Below, one piece after another: positions 6,879 to 14,794 of a stretch of 64,000 nucleotides of DNA. Source of the stretch: Limivivens faecihominis. Its GTDB lineage: Bacteria > Bacillota > Clostridia > Lachnospirales > Lachnospiraceae. The notes under the pieces were generated by a model. That model ran no database searches, had not been told where the DNA came from, and worked only from the letters and a program-made list of their open reading frames with translations. Made by a program: the position numbers and the translations under genes. The stretch is from NCBI RefSeq assembly GCF_020686945.1, contig NZ_JAJEPR010000006.1, positions 92,840 to 156,839 on the forward strand. Direction: 5' to 3'. Numbering within the stretch: the stretch's first letter is position 1; the number at the start of each line of letters is the position of its first letter.

Positions 6879-8441
6879 TTATCTGAGATAAAGTGCTGCC
6901 ACAGCTTCGATGCCGCCCGGATGTTTCTCATTCCAGGTATTGAAATCCTCTCCGCTCTCAGCAACAGCTTTGCCTAAAGCCACAAGAAATTCCGGAATAT
7001 CGGCCTCAGCCATGGTTCCAGCCTCGTGGCCCATGGTCTCCTCTTCCTGGCGCTCACAGCCGTTGATATAGAGGACAAAGCCGGATTCCAGTTTTCCATC
7101 CACCTTTACGGAAGCGCCGCGGAAGCCCAGAGCGCCTGTCTGGTGGGTACCACAGGAGGAAGGACAGCCGGAGATATGGATCTGGGGCAGGGTTCCGTCG
7201 GGAAGACCAGCTTCCTTTACCCGCTCCACACAGGCCCGCAGAAGTCCCTGGGAATCCCGAAGTCCCACCTGGCAGACGGAAGCGCCGATGCAGCTGACAG
7301 AGGTTTCAAAAAGACTCTGAGCCATATCTTTCTGAATGATCGTGTTGAGACGCTCTGCCTCCGCTCCGGTCAGATTGATGATGTAGGCTGTCTCATAGGG
7401 TGCCAGCCGAAGCTCCACTCCCTCGATCTCTTCCATGGCGTCTGCGAGCTCACAGAAGACTGCCGGGTCCGGCATACCGCCGATCGGATGCCAGGCCAGG
7501 GCATAGAGACCTTCCTGTTTCTGCTCAATGGCGTTGCTGCCGGTGAAAACGGTTTCATCGCCTGTTTTCCTGCTGTTTTCCGTGGAAGCTTCTTTAAGAT
7601 CTTTCAGCTTCAGGTCTTCGCCGGAGGCACAGACCTCTTTTAATTTTTCCTGAAAAGCTTCCTTATATTTCTCCGGACTGCCTAAAGACTCCTGCATATA
7701 GCGGGTTCTCGCCTTGCCGCGGTTCTCGTAGTTTCCGTAGGTGCGGAAGGTCAGCCACATAGCCCTGATATAAAAGAGGATATCATCCGGCTCCACGGCC
7801 TCCGCCACTTTCACACCAAACCGGGGATTGTTTCCCAGGCCGCCGGCGCTGTAGACATCAAATTTTCCGTCTTCCCTGGCCGCAAAGCCCAGATCACGGT
7901 AGGTAGCATGGGTGAGGTTCGCCGGTGAGCTGGAAAAGCCGACTTTCAGCTTTCTCGGCATCTTCTCCGCCTTAATAAAATGCATCAGATAATCACCTGC
8001 GGCTTTGGCATAAGGCTGAACGTTGAAATATTCGCCTTTCTCCACGCCGGCCAGCGGGGAGCACATAATATTCCGGGGGAAATCTCCGCCTCCGCCCATG
8101 GTGACGATCCCCGCATCCAGGGCTTTCTCCATAATCTCACAGACAGCCGTCTCATTCAGATCATGAAGCTGGATGGACTGACAGGTGGTAAAATGCATCC
8201 TTTTCACCTGGTATTCCCGGATCATTTTTGCGATAAAACATACTTTTTCTCTGGGAACGACTCCCGCCGTCATACGGAGACGAAGCATACTGGCTTTTCC
8301 ATCCTTCTGGGCATAGCTTCCATAAAGACCGGAGAAGCCCTTGTAATCATTTTTCTTCAGCTCGCCTTTGTAAAAGGCCGCTGTTTTTTCCCGGAAAGCA
8401 GGAAGGTCCTGCTTCCACTCCTGTGGATCTATCGGTTTCAT
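6879..8441 (-). CDS. Siroheme/[4Fe-4S] nitrite or sulfite reductase
   Basis: The 520-residue protein belongs to the ferredoxin-type nitrite/sulfite reductase family, which makes six-electron reductions on a coupled siroheme and [4Fe-4S] centre. It has the duplicated ferritin-like/siroheme layout. Both cysteine pairs of the cofactor site are visible: CIGASVC near residue 388 and GCPSSCG near residue 430. RMTAGVVPREKV near the N-terminus matches the substrate-side half domain. It stands alone, with its own terminator and no sulfate activation or siroheme genes nearby, so nitrite versus sulfite cannot be decided. The ATG at 8441 is preceded by AAGGAAAGGAAG. Confidence 0.85.
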   Translation of the reverse strand: MKPIDPQEWKQDLPAFREKTAAFYKGELKKNDYKGFSGLYGSYAQKDGKASMLRLRMTAGVVPREKVCFIAKMIREYQVKRMHFTTCQSIQLHDLNETAVCEIMEKALDAGIVTMGGGGDFPRNIMCSPLAGVEKGEYFNVQPYAKAAGDYLMHFIKAEKMPRKLKVGFSSSPANLTHATYRDLGFAAREDGKFDVYSAGGLGNNPRFGVKVAEAVEPDDILFYIRAMWLTFRTYGNYENRGKARTRYMQESLGSPEKYKEAFQEKLKEVCASGEDLKLKDLKEASTENSRKTGDETVFTGSNAIEQKQEGLYALAWHPIGGMPDPAVFCELADAMEEIEGVELRLAPYETAYIINLTGAEAERLNTIIQKDMAQSLFETSVSCIGASVCQVGLRDSQGLLRACVERVKEAGLPDGTLPQIHISGCPSSCGTHQTGALGFRGASVKVDGKLESGFVLYINGCERQEEETMGHEAGTMAEADIPEFLVALGKAVAESGEDFNTWNEKHPGGIEAVAALYLR

Positions 8442-8512
8442 GAGGTACTTCCTTTCCTTTAATTACACGGATTGTTCCGTGCTTCGCACTCTCACAATCC
8501 TTCCTGAAATTA

Positions 8513-8541
8513 AGTATAACATAAAAGGAGCCAGGGAACAA
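8513..8541 (-). promoter_or_regulatory. Promoter of the sulfite/nitrite reductase gene
   Basis: TTGTTC (8536-8541) and TATACT (8513-8518) lie on the minus strand with a 17-nt spacer. The -10 is good and the -35 is weak. Predicted leader length is about 65 nt. Confidence 0.6.
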
Positions 8542-8589
8542 TGAAAAAGCCTTCTGTTCCCCGGCGAATTTTCGTATTTTAAAGGAAAG

Positions 8590-8676
8590 GCATGCCCCTG
8601 TCCCAGGATCAGCTTCCATATTCCACCCGACGGGTTGGGAAGGAGGGGTGCCGGATGAAAACGGACAGAGGCATGC
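8590..8676. repeat. Long inverted repeat between divergent genes
   Basis: Arms GCATGCCCCTGTCC (8590-8603) and GGACAGAGGCATGC (8663-8676) are complementary over 14 positions with one mismatch. In minus-strand RNA the mismatch becomes a G-U pair, so that strand would form a complete stem. The 59-nt interior has its own smaller complementarity around CCACCCGACGGGTTGG. It lies upstream of both divergent promoters. It could be a structured RNA or a protein-binding region; no known riboswitch consensus was recognised. Confidence 0.6.
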
Positions 8677-8767
8677 AGTTGACACCAGAATTATTTTACA
8701 CTATTTTTTCCGCTTTGGTATGTTTAGACATAAATTTAGACATTTTTTCACTTTGACTCTGTATCAC

Positions 8768-8796
8768 TTGACATTCTCTTTTCCCGGTCATACAAT
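8768..8796 (+). promoter_or_regulatory. Promoter of the HTH regulator gene
   Basis: A perfect TTGACA (8768-8773) and TACAAT (8791-8796) are separated by 17 nt. Predicted start is near 8803, giving a leader of about 73 nt to the TTG start at 8876. Confidence 0.85.
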
Positions 8797-8875
8797 ATTT
8801 TATATTTGCGTAACTGTTCACTACTTTCATAGTTATATTTGCACTTTACATTTTTTTGCAAAGGAGGACCTTCCA

Positions 8876-10321
8876 TTGTCCGATTTTTCCGATCTTCTGG
8901 ATCATGCTATTGCCCGTTCCAATCTCTCCATGCTCGAACTGCAGGAAGCCAGCGGCATTCCGATCAGCTATCTTTACAAGCTCCGCAAGGGAGTACGTTT
9001 TACGAAAAAATATACCCCCAACGTTCTGTCCCTGATCTACGCTCTCCAGTGCCCCAAGGCCGAAGAAGCCCGGCTGCTTCAGGAGTTCCAGATCGAAACC
9101 ATCGGAAAAGAAACTTTCCGTTGTCTCCATTCCATCCGCGACATCATCGCTTCCATCGGCCCCAGGGATCTCCGGGAGTTTCCGCCGGTTTCTTCAGAAA
9201 CCCATGATTTTTCCTCTTCTGCTCGTCTCTCCGGCGAGCTGGAGATCAATGCCTGTTTAAGGAAACTTCTCCTGGAGCAGGCGGCTCAGAAGGAAAAAGG
9301 CTCTGTGCTGATGCTGGGAGGCGAGCAGCATTCTTTCTTAAAAGAAACCATTCCGCCGATCCTCCACAATTCCGACGTGCAGGTGAGGCATCTCTTCCGT
9401 CTCGACAGCCATACCTACCCGGAAAGCGAATCCCACAATCTGGAGACCTTAAAGCCCATTCTCCGATACTTTTTCTGTGGTTTTGGTTATCATCCGAAAT
9501 ATATCTATACTTACAATGACAGTTATGACCGCAGGATTACGATTTTCGATACGCTGCTCATTTTCGGCCACAAGATTGCCATCGCCATGACCGGCGAGGA
9601 TCATGCTCTGGTGCTGACCAGTCCGGATGAAATCGCTTTCTTCGAGGCGCGTTTTCAGGATCTCTACAACTCCGGTCAGACTCTTATGACTTCCATTTCC
9701 GGGCTTATGGGTCTGCAGAACGCTTTTATGGATGCAGAAGCCACGGTGAAAAATTATACTTACTATTCCCTTGAAAATTCCTTCTGTTCCCTTTCCTTCC
9801 TGAGCAAGGATATGCTCTTTGCCCATCTGGCAGTACGGGATGAGGAGACAGAGCAGCTTCTGGCTGATTTTCTCAGACGCTCCGAATATCTTCTGGAGCA
9901 GAAGCGTGTTTTCTATTACACGAAGGATTCCGTCCGCCAGTTTCTCGCCGACGGAAAGCTCGAATACCTTCCACAGGATCTCTACACGCCTCTGAATCCC
10001 CAGGAACGGCTGCTGGTGCTCCGGCGTCTCTTGAACCGCTGCACCCATCCCACCAGGAATCTGGAATATCATCTGATTTTGGACAACGCTTTCCCCATTC
10101 ATCCCAATGCCATGATCGATGCCCTCTCCAAGAGCGCCAACTTCGTGGGTTACTATAACAACGACGATGTCTTTGAAACCTACCGCATTAAAGAGCCCAA
10201 CCTCTCCAAATGGATCTATTTCTTTCTGGAGTCCCTGGCCTCCAGCGACTGGATATATAGCAATGAAGAACAGGCAGCGTTTCTGGAGGATGAGATTCAG
10301 AAGTTTTCACAGGAACATTAA
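8876..10321 (+). CDS. HTH (XRE-like) transcriptional regulator with large unknown C-terminal domain
   Basis: The 481-residue product has an N-terminal helix-turn-helix of the XRE/lambda-repressor type, around residues 8-50 (LSMLELQEASGIPISYLYKL). A C-terminal region of about 420 residues follows that I do not recognise. It is rich in aromatic residues, with no membrane segments and no obvious catalytic motif. The TTG start at 8876 was chosen because AGGAGG lies 8 nt upstream and the promoter at 8768-8796 excludes the longer reading with an ATG at 8648. It is transcribed divergently from the reductase, so control of that gene or of the neighbouring surface operon is possible but not shown. Confidence 0.7.
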   Translation: MSDFSDLLDHAIARSNLSMLELQEASGIPISYLYKLRKGVRFTKKYTPNVLSLIYALQCPKAEEARLLQEFQIETIGKETFRCLHSIRDIIASIGPRDLREFPPVSSETHDFSSSARLSGELEINACLRKLLLEQAAQKEKGSVLMLGGEQHSFLKETIPPILHNSDVQVRHLFRLDSHTYPESESHNLETLKPILRYFFCGFGYHPKYIYTYNDSYDRRITIFDTLLIFGHKIAIAMTGEDHALVLTSPDEIAFFEARFQDLYNSGQTLMTSISGLMGLQNAFMDAEATVKNYTYYSLENSFCSLSFLSKDMLFAHLAVRDEETEQLLADFLRRSEYLLEQKRVFYYTKDSVRQFLADGKLEYLPQDLYTPLNPQERLLVLRRLLNRCTHPTRNLEYHLILDNAFPIHPNAMIDALSKSANFVGYYNNDDVFETYRIKEPNLSKWIYFFLESLASSDWIYSNEEQAAFLEDEIQKFSQEH

Positions 10322-10322
10322 A

Positions 10323-10365
10323 AAGGACCGGAAATCTTGTAATTTTGTCAAGGTTTCCGATCCTT
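10323..10365. terminator. Terminator shared by convergent genes
   Basis: AAGGA-CCGGAAA-CTTG pairs with CAAG-TTTCCG-TCCTT across an AT-rich loop. It lies between the stops of the plus-strand regulator and the minus-strand surface operon. The T-runs are imperfect, so its strength is uncertain. Confidence 0.65.
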
Positions 10366-10371
10366 CTCTAT

Positions 10372-11403
10372 TTAAAGCGTATCATAGCCAGTAACCTGGC
10401 AGCTTAAGGGGTAGCCGCCGCTTCCGCAAACATAAGCGGAACCGGCGAAGGCCAGCTCGGTATCGTAATAAGCACCGTCCACAATGGTCCAGCAATGGCG
10501 GGTGAAGCCGTCTGCGGCCCCGTCACGGCTGCCGTGGATACGGCCGCGGACCAGAGTGACATCGCAGCCTGCGGCGTTGGTCAGATGTGCGAAGGCTGCT
10601 GCGAAGTTGTAACAGTTTCCCATACGGGTCGTCAGCATCTCATAAGCGTAGTCCACATCCCAGCCGTCGTAGTAGCTGTAGTTTCTCCAGGTCATATAGC
10701 TGAAATTGCTGTGGCTTACCATATAATTATAGCAGGCCTGGATCTTATCAGAACGGCTCATGGAGTCGTTGGTGATCTGGCTTAAGATCTCCTGGCATTT
10801 GAGCTCCAGAAGCTCGGATCTGCTCAGAGGTGCCTCTCCGTTGGCGCTGATCGTTGTCCCGTTGATGGTACGGTTTTTGATCATCTCACCGGTTTTCGGA
10901 CTGAAATAGTATTTCTTTCCGTCGATGATCTGCCAGCCGGTCAGCATCTCTCCGCGGTAGGAGAAATAGTACTGTTTTTTTCCGATGGTCTGGATTCCCG
11001 GCAGGGCCCGGCCCCGCTTACTGAAATAAAACTGCTTCTTATTGATCTTCTGCCAGCCGGTGAGGAACTGCCCTCTTCTGTCAGCAAAATAGACGATCGA
11101 GCCTTTGCGGATAAAGCGGCTGGTCATGAGACGGCCCCGTGCATCAAAGCAGTAAATTTTTCCGTTGATGCCGATGATCGCATCTTTCACCATCTTGCCT
11201 TTGGAATTAAACCAGTACTTATATCCCTTATAAGTGACCCAGCGGTTGATACGGGGACTGACCTGAGCCACTCCCCCTAAATTGTCAGAAGTGCTTACTG
11301 TCTTTAAGCTTTCCACAGAATCAGCTGCCGCCACGGGGGCTGCAACTGAACCTGCCAGCAGAACAACTGCACTTATGAAAGCCAGTGCTCTTGTTTGCTT
11401 CAT
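10372..11403 (-). CDS. Secreted cell-wall-binding protein with transglutaminase-like domain
   Basis: The 343-residue product has a signal peptide with probable cleavage after AAPVAAA. About six choline-binding-type repeats of roughly 20 residues follow (GWQKINKKQFYFS, GWQIIDGKKYYFS) over residues 50-180. The C-terminal transglutaminase-like domain has a plausible triad: Cys in RMGNCYNFA, His in TRHCW, Asp in YYDTE. Such domains act as proteases, peptide crosslinkers or amidases. It is the last gene of a seven-gene operon, 23 nt after the related upstream gene. The repeats suggest anchoring to a wall polymer. The substrate is unknown. Confidence 0.8.
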   Translation of the reverse strand: MKQTRALAFISAVVLLAGSVAAPVAAADSVESLKTVSTSDNLGGVAQVSPRINRWVTYKGYKYWFNSKGKMVKDAIIGINGKIYCFDARGRLMTSRFIRKGSIVYFADRRGQFLTGWQKINKKQFYFSKRGRALPGIQTIGKKQYYFSYRGEMLTGWQIIDGKKYYFSPKTGEMIKNRTINGTTISANGEAPLSRSELLELKCQEILSQITNDSMSRSDKIQACYNYMVSHSNFSYMTWRNYSYYDGWDVDYAYEMLTTRMGNCYNFAAAFAHLTNAAGCDVTLVRGRIHGSRDGAADGFTRHCWTIVDGAYYDTELAFAGSAYVCGSGGYPLSCQVTGYDTL

Positions 11404-11426
11404 CTTTTGTTCTCTCCTTATTTCTC

Positions 11427-12440
11427 TTAAAGTGCTACATGAAGGATTGGATGGAGCTCATAGACTCCGTAGGGAGCTCCATAATATTTATTATAATTCT
11501 TCGCCTCCGCAAAGAGCGGATCGTAAACCAGACCGTTGATCTCCGCCCAGCTGTGAGCCAGGCCCCAGGTGCCGTCGGAATCCGTGCAGACATAGATATT
11601 TGTATAGCCGATGGCCTTTGCCAGATAAGCAAAAGCGCAAGCATCGGACTCACAGTTTCCACCGCCCAGCAGGAAATGATCATTGGCATAAAGTGCCGGC
11701 CATCCCGGCTCGTTGACAAATTTCCGTCTCATGACGTAGGGCTTCTTGATGACCCAGTCAAAGCAGGCTTTCAGCTTCTGCTCCTGCGTCATGCTGGAAT
11801 TGGTGATCTCCGCAGCGATCTTTTTTGCCCGCTCCAGAGTCTCGATATCCTGCACCTTCACGTCGCTGAGTTTCTTGCCGTCACCGTCATAGTAGAGATT
11901 TCCGTTCTGAGTGGCGACTTTTTTCATCTCCAGTCTTCCCCGGTCAGAGAGGTAATAGGTGGTGTTGCCCACAGTCTGGGTTCCGGTGAGAAGAATACCC
12001 TTCTGACTGAAAAGATAGGCCTTGCCGTTGATGGTCTGAAGTCCTTTTCTAAGCGCTCCGTCATTTCCGAAGTAGGCAAGTCCGTAAGGGAACTGCTGCC
12101 AGCCTTTTCTTGCGCTTCCGTCTGCTTTCAGAAAATAAAATTTTCCATCTACGCACACAAAGCAGTTCTTTTTGATCGTTCCCCAGTGATCTGCCCGGTA
12201 TTTTTTCCCTTTATAAAAGACCCAGGAATCCTTTACCAGCTTTCCTCTCTGATTGAAATAGCAGGTCTTGTTCTTGATTCTGACAAAACCTTTTGCAATT
12301 TTTCCATTCTTATAATAATAGGCGACGCCATTTGAGGCTTTCTGCCAGCCCTCTTTTTTTGTCTCTGCGGCAGAAACCGGAAGACTCAGAAGAAGGCAGA
12401 TCAGCAGGGCAAAAAACCCAATCTTTCTCTTTTTCATCAT
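11427..12440 (-). CDS. Secreted cell-wall-binding protein with transglutaminase-like domain
   Basis: The 337-residue product has a signal peptide ending near LPVSAAE. Cell-wall-binding repeats follow from about residue 30 to 185, including GWQKASNGVAYYYKNGK and GLQTINGKAYLFSQKG. A transglutaminase-like C-terminal domain carries Cys in GGGNCESDACAFAY, His in LAHSWAEI and Asp in VYDPLF, so the triad looks intact. It resembles its two operon relatives in layout but differs clearly in sequence, so it is not a recent duplicate. The two in-frame starts ATGATG at 12440 follow GAGGGAAC. Confidence 0.8.
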   Translation of the reverse strand: MMKKRKIGFFALLICLLLSLPVSAAETKKEGWQKASNGVAYYYKNGKIAKGFVRIKNKTCYFNQRGKLVKDSWVFYKGKKYRADHWGTIKKNCFVCVDGKFYFLKADGSARKGWQQFPYGLAYFGNDGALRKGLQTINGKAYLFSQKGILLTGTQTVGNTTYYLSDRGRLEMKKVATQNGNLYYDGDGKKLSDVKVQDIETLERAKKIAAEITNSSMTQEQKLKACFDWVIKKPYVMRRKFVNEPGWPALYANDHFLLGGGNCESDACAFAYLAKAIGYTNIYVCTDSDGTWGLAHSWAEINGLVYDPLFAEAKNYNKYYGAPYGVYELHPILHVAL

Positions 12441-12461
12441 GTTCCCTCTTTTCCAGAAGTC

Positions 12462-13385
12462 TTAGTATTCTTCTCTTGCGGTGCTTCCGTCGGAGTAGAT
12501 GATCTCGTAGTAGCCGTGGCCGCTTCCGTCGCAGTCGTCATAAGCCTGACGGCTCACCTCGTATTTACCCTGGGGAGCTGCTGCGCTCTGGCCGGAAGAA
12601 GCCTGGGATGCTGCCTGCTGGGCTGCAGCTGCTGCCGCCTGAGCCTCCGCTGCTGCCTGGGCCTGAGCTGCCTCCTCGGCTTTCACTGCGGCATCTGCGC
12701 TCTCTTTATCCTTGCTTAAGAAAGAACGGGCAATATAGCCGGTGGTCTCACCCATCACAACCTTATACCACTTGGGAGCAGCTCCGGTCACAGTCACTTC
12801 CTGGCCTAAGGATGCCACAGCCAGGGCCTCGGAATCGCCGTTGGCCTCTGCCCGGACATAAACGTCATTTACCACATACATGGTCACTTCTTTGTCAAAC
12901 TCCACCTCGTCTGCGGTCTCGGCGGCCTCTTTGTCCTTGCCCTCCGCATTCTTGTACTCGATGTAAAGGAAACCATTATCCTTTACCAGTACGGGATCAG
13001 TCATGGCTGTCACATCCGCATCCGCGAAAACATGAACCTCTCCGTCCTCGCCAGTCAGTGTAAGTCCTGTAACGGTGCCTTCGCTCTCCGCTTCGGTCTC
13101 AGTCTCTGCGGTCTCGGTCTCTTCCTCTGCTGCGCCGACAACGGCCTCTTTTACGACATAGCCGGACTCATTTTTCAGAGTCACGATGGTCTCGCCGTCT
13201 TTTTTCACTTCCACATCGGGAGCGGCCTCGGTCTCAGCTTCGGTTTCCTCTGTCTCTGTCTCCAGCTCGGTGCTGACGGTCTCTGTTTCCGTCTCCGTCT
13301 CTGCCGCTGATACGGCGGGCGCTGTCATTCCAAGGACGGACACGACTGCCAGTCCCAGCATTGCTTTTACTGCCTGTCTTTTCAT
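12462..13385 (-). CDS. Secreted SH3-domain protein with Thr-Glu-rich linker
   Basis: The 307-residue product has a signal peptide ending at VSAAE. A low-complexity stretch rich in Thr and Glu follows (TETETETV and similar, residues 28-60 and again 85-105). A bacterial SH3-type domain lies around residues 165-225 (VYVRAEANGDSEALAVASLGQEVTV, then WYKVVMGETTGYIARSFL). After it come an Ala/Gln-rich coiled segment and a short C-terminal tail with DCDGSGHGYYEI. SH3b domains usually bind peptidoglycan. The start overlaps the stop of the DHHW gene by 4 nt (ATGA), so the two are translationally coupled. A linking or scaffold role in the envelope is inferred. Confidence 0.7.
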   Translation of the reverse strand: MKRQAVKAMLGLAVVSVLGMTAPAVSAAETETETETVSTELETETEETEAETEAAPDVEVKKDGETIVTLKNESGYVVKEAVVGAAEEETETAETETEAESEGTVTGLTLTGEDGEVHVFADADVTAMTDPVLVKDNGFLYIEYKNAEGKDKEAAETADEVEFDKEVTMYVVNDVYVRAEANGDSEALAVASLGQEVTVTGAAPKWYKVVMGETTGYIARSFLSKDKESADAAVKAEEAAQAQAAAEAQAAAAAAQQAASQASSGQSAAAPQGKYEVSRQAYDDCDGSGHGYYEIIYSDGSTAREEY

Positions 13386-14782
13386 TGTGTGATCTCCTCC
13401 GTTATTTCATTATCATATATTTTTTCAAGCGTTTCTCCGCGGTCCGTGAGGATTTCCACCCGGTCCCCCGCCCCGGAAAGCTTATCCGTGGAAAGATAGA
13501 GCGTGAAGGCAGTATCGCTGCCCTCCTCACTTCTCGGGAACGCTTCATAAACCATCTGTCCGTTGATACGCAGATAAATTTTGGAATCCCAGTCCAGATA
13601 CTGAGGATCTATCTTTCCTGTAATCTGGAAAAAGAGTCCCTGGCGGCGCATCGCGAGATTCTCTGCTCCGTCCGCTGCCACCTCGTCCTCCTCTTTGTCA
13701 AGAAGTGTGAGGCTTCCTTCCAGCACCGGCGGATTTTTCGCCATCTCCGGCAGGAAACGCTCGGCCCGCTCCACCACGACGGTGTCCGCGTTCTGGGTAT
13801 CTACGTCGCTCAGCTGATAGGGAACGCCCCTGGAAAAATAGGCGTTGGCGTAGGCATCCGCAAAAAAGGGAAGCAGGGTATTTCCAAAGGAATCCCGGTA
13901 CATCACGAGGCTGCCTTCCTTCACCGGATTCACTGTCGTGATCTTCGGATCGAAATTGCTCTCCACCTCGCCCACATAGGCAAAGGTCGTTGTCTTGTCG
14001 TAATAGACCTCGTCCTCCGGTGTCAGGGCTTTGGGATAAAGCATCTTGTCGAGATCGCCGATATGATCGGTCCGGACCTCATAAGCTTCGTCCTTGTAAG
14101 AATCGTGCATTTTCACCAGATCCGTCATGATCGCATCTGCCGCGAGAGACGCTCCCTTGTTGTTCCAGTGGGAGTCCCGCTCGTGGTAAAGCACCTCGTC
14201 CTGAGCCTCAAAAAGACTTTTGAGATCCGTATAATTGACCCCTTCCTTTTCCAGAATCGGTGTCAGCCGGGCCAGATTGTTGACCTCGGTGACTTTCAGG
14301 GAATCGTAATAGGGCATGTGTTCCCCGTAGAGAGAGTTCTTATTCGGGGCCACGGTAAAGAGGAATTTTTTTCCCCGGGCCGTGAAATTTTTCTGCATCA
14401 TGGAAAGGGTGTGGGCCACGTTGAAAAGCCCCCGGTCCGAAAGCTGGTTGATTCCCAGATAATCGTCGAGGGAATCCTTATAATAGAGCCAGCCATCGGT
14501 TCCCTGAATCACGCCGGAAGCCGTGGACACCTGAAAGATTTTGCCGTTCACCAGGGCATTTGCCGTCACCAGTTCATTCCGGAAGGCAAAATGATCCTGA
14601 AAGTAGTCTCCCGCGTCGGAGAGCCAGTTTACGTTCAGCCCTTCCTCGGTCTTCAGGGCCGGAAAAGCGCTGAGAGTCCGGTTTTCCGAGGAAGCCTCCT
14701 CTTTGGTCAGCCCCATGCCGACAAGAGGCGTCAGGCAGACGCCGAAAAACAGGACACTGTATGCCAATTTCCATTTTTTCAT
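13382..14782 (-). CDS. DHHW/AlgX-like SGNH acyltransferase-type protein
   Basis: The 466-residue protein has one N-terminal membrane anchor (residues 5-24) and an extracytoplasmic domain of the DHHW/AlgJ-AlgX group. The DxHW motif appears as ERDSHWNNKG, and the nucleophile motif as MYRDSFGN. These proteins move acyl groups, usually acetyl, from an MBOAT partner to a secreted or surface glycopolymer. The gene lies 12 nt after the MBOAT gene, which is the standard pairing. The start has GGAGG 8 nt upstream. The acceptor polymer is not encoded nearby. Confidence 0.85.
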   Translation of the reverse strand: MKKWKLAYSVLFFGVCLTPLVGMGLTKEEASSENRTLSAFPALKTEEGLNVNWLSDAGDYFQDHFAFRNELVTANALVNGKIFQVSTASGVIQGTDGWLYYKDSLDDYLGINQLSDRGLFNVAHTLSMMQKNFTARGKKFLFTVAPNKNSLYGEHMPYYDSLKVTEVNNLARLTPILEKEGVNYTDLKSLFEAQDEVLYHERDSHWNNKGASLAADAIMTDLVKMHDSYKDEAYEVRTDHIGDLDKMLYPKALTPEDEVYYDKTTTFAYVGEVESNFDPKITTVNPVKEGSLVMYRDSFGNTLLPFFADAYANAYFSRGVPYQLSDVDTQNADTVVVERAERFLPEMAKNPPVLEGSLTLLDKEEDEVAADGAENLAMRRQGLFFQITGKIDPQYLDWDSKIYLRINGQMVYEAFPRSEEGSDTAFTLYLSTDKLSGAGDRVEILTDRGETLEKIYDNEITEEITQ

Positions 14783-14794
14783 CGTCTCTGCCTC

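Noticed and set aside
8581..8690. TPP or cobalamin riboswitch in the reductase/regulator gap
   Set aside because: GGGGTGCC resembles part of a TPP element, but the CTGAGA and ACCTGAT blocks and the cobalamin-type GCCACTG are absent.
8648..8875. Upstream in-frame extension of the HTH regulator from an ATG at 8648
   Set aside because: It contains the consensus promoter at 8768-8796 and part of the inverted repeat. The TTG at 8876 has AGGAGG 8 nt upstream and starts directly before the HTH domain.
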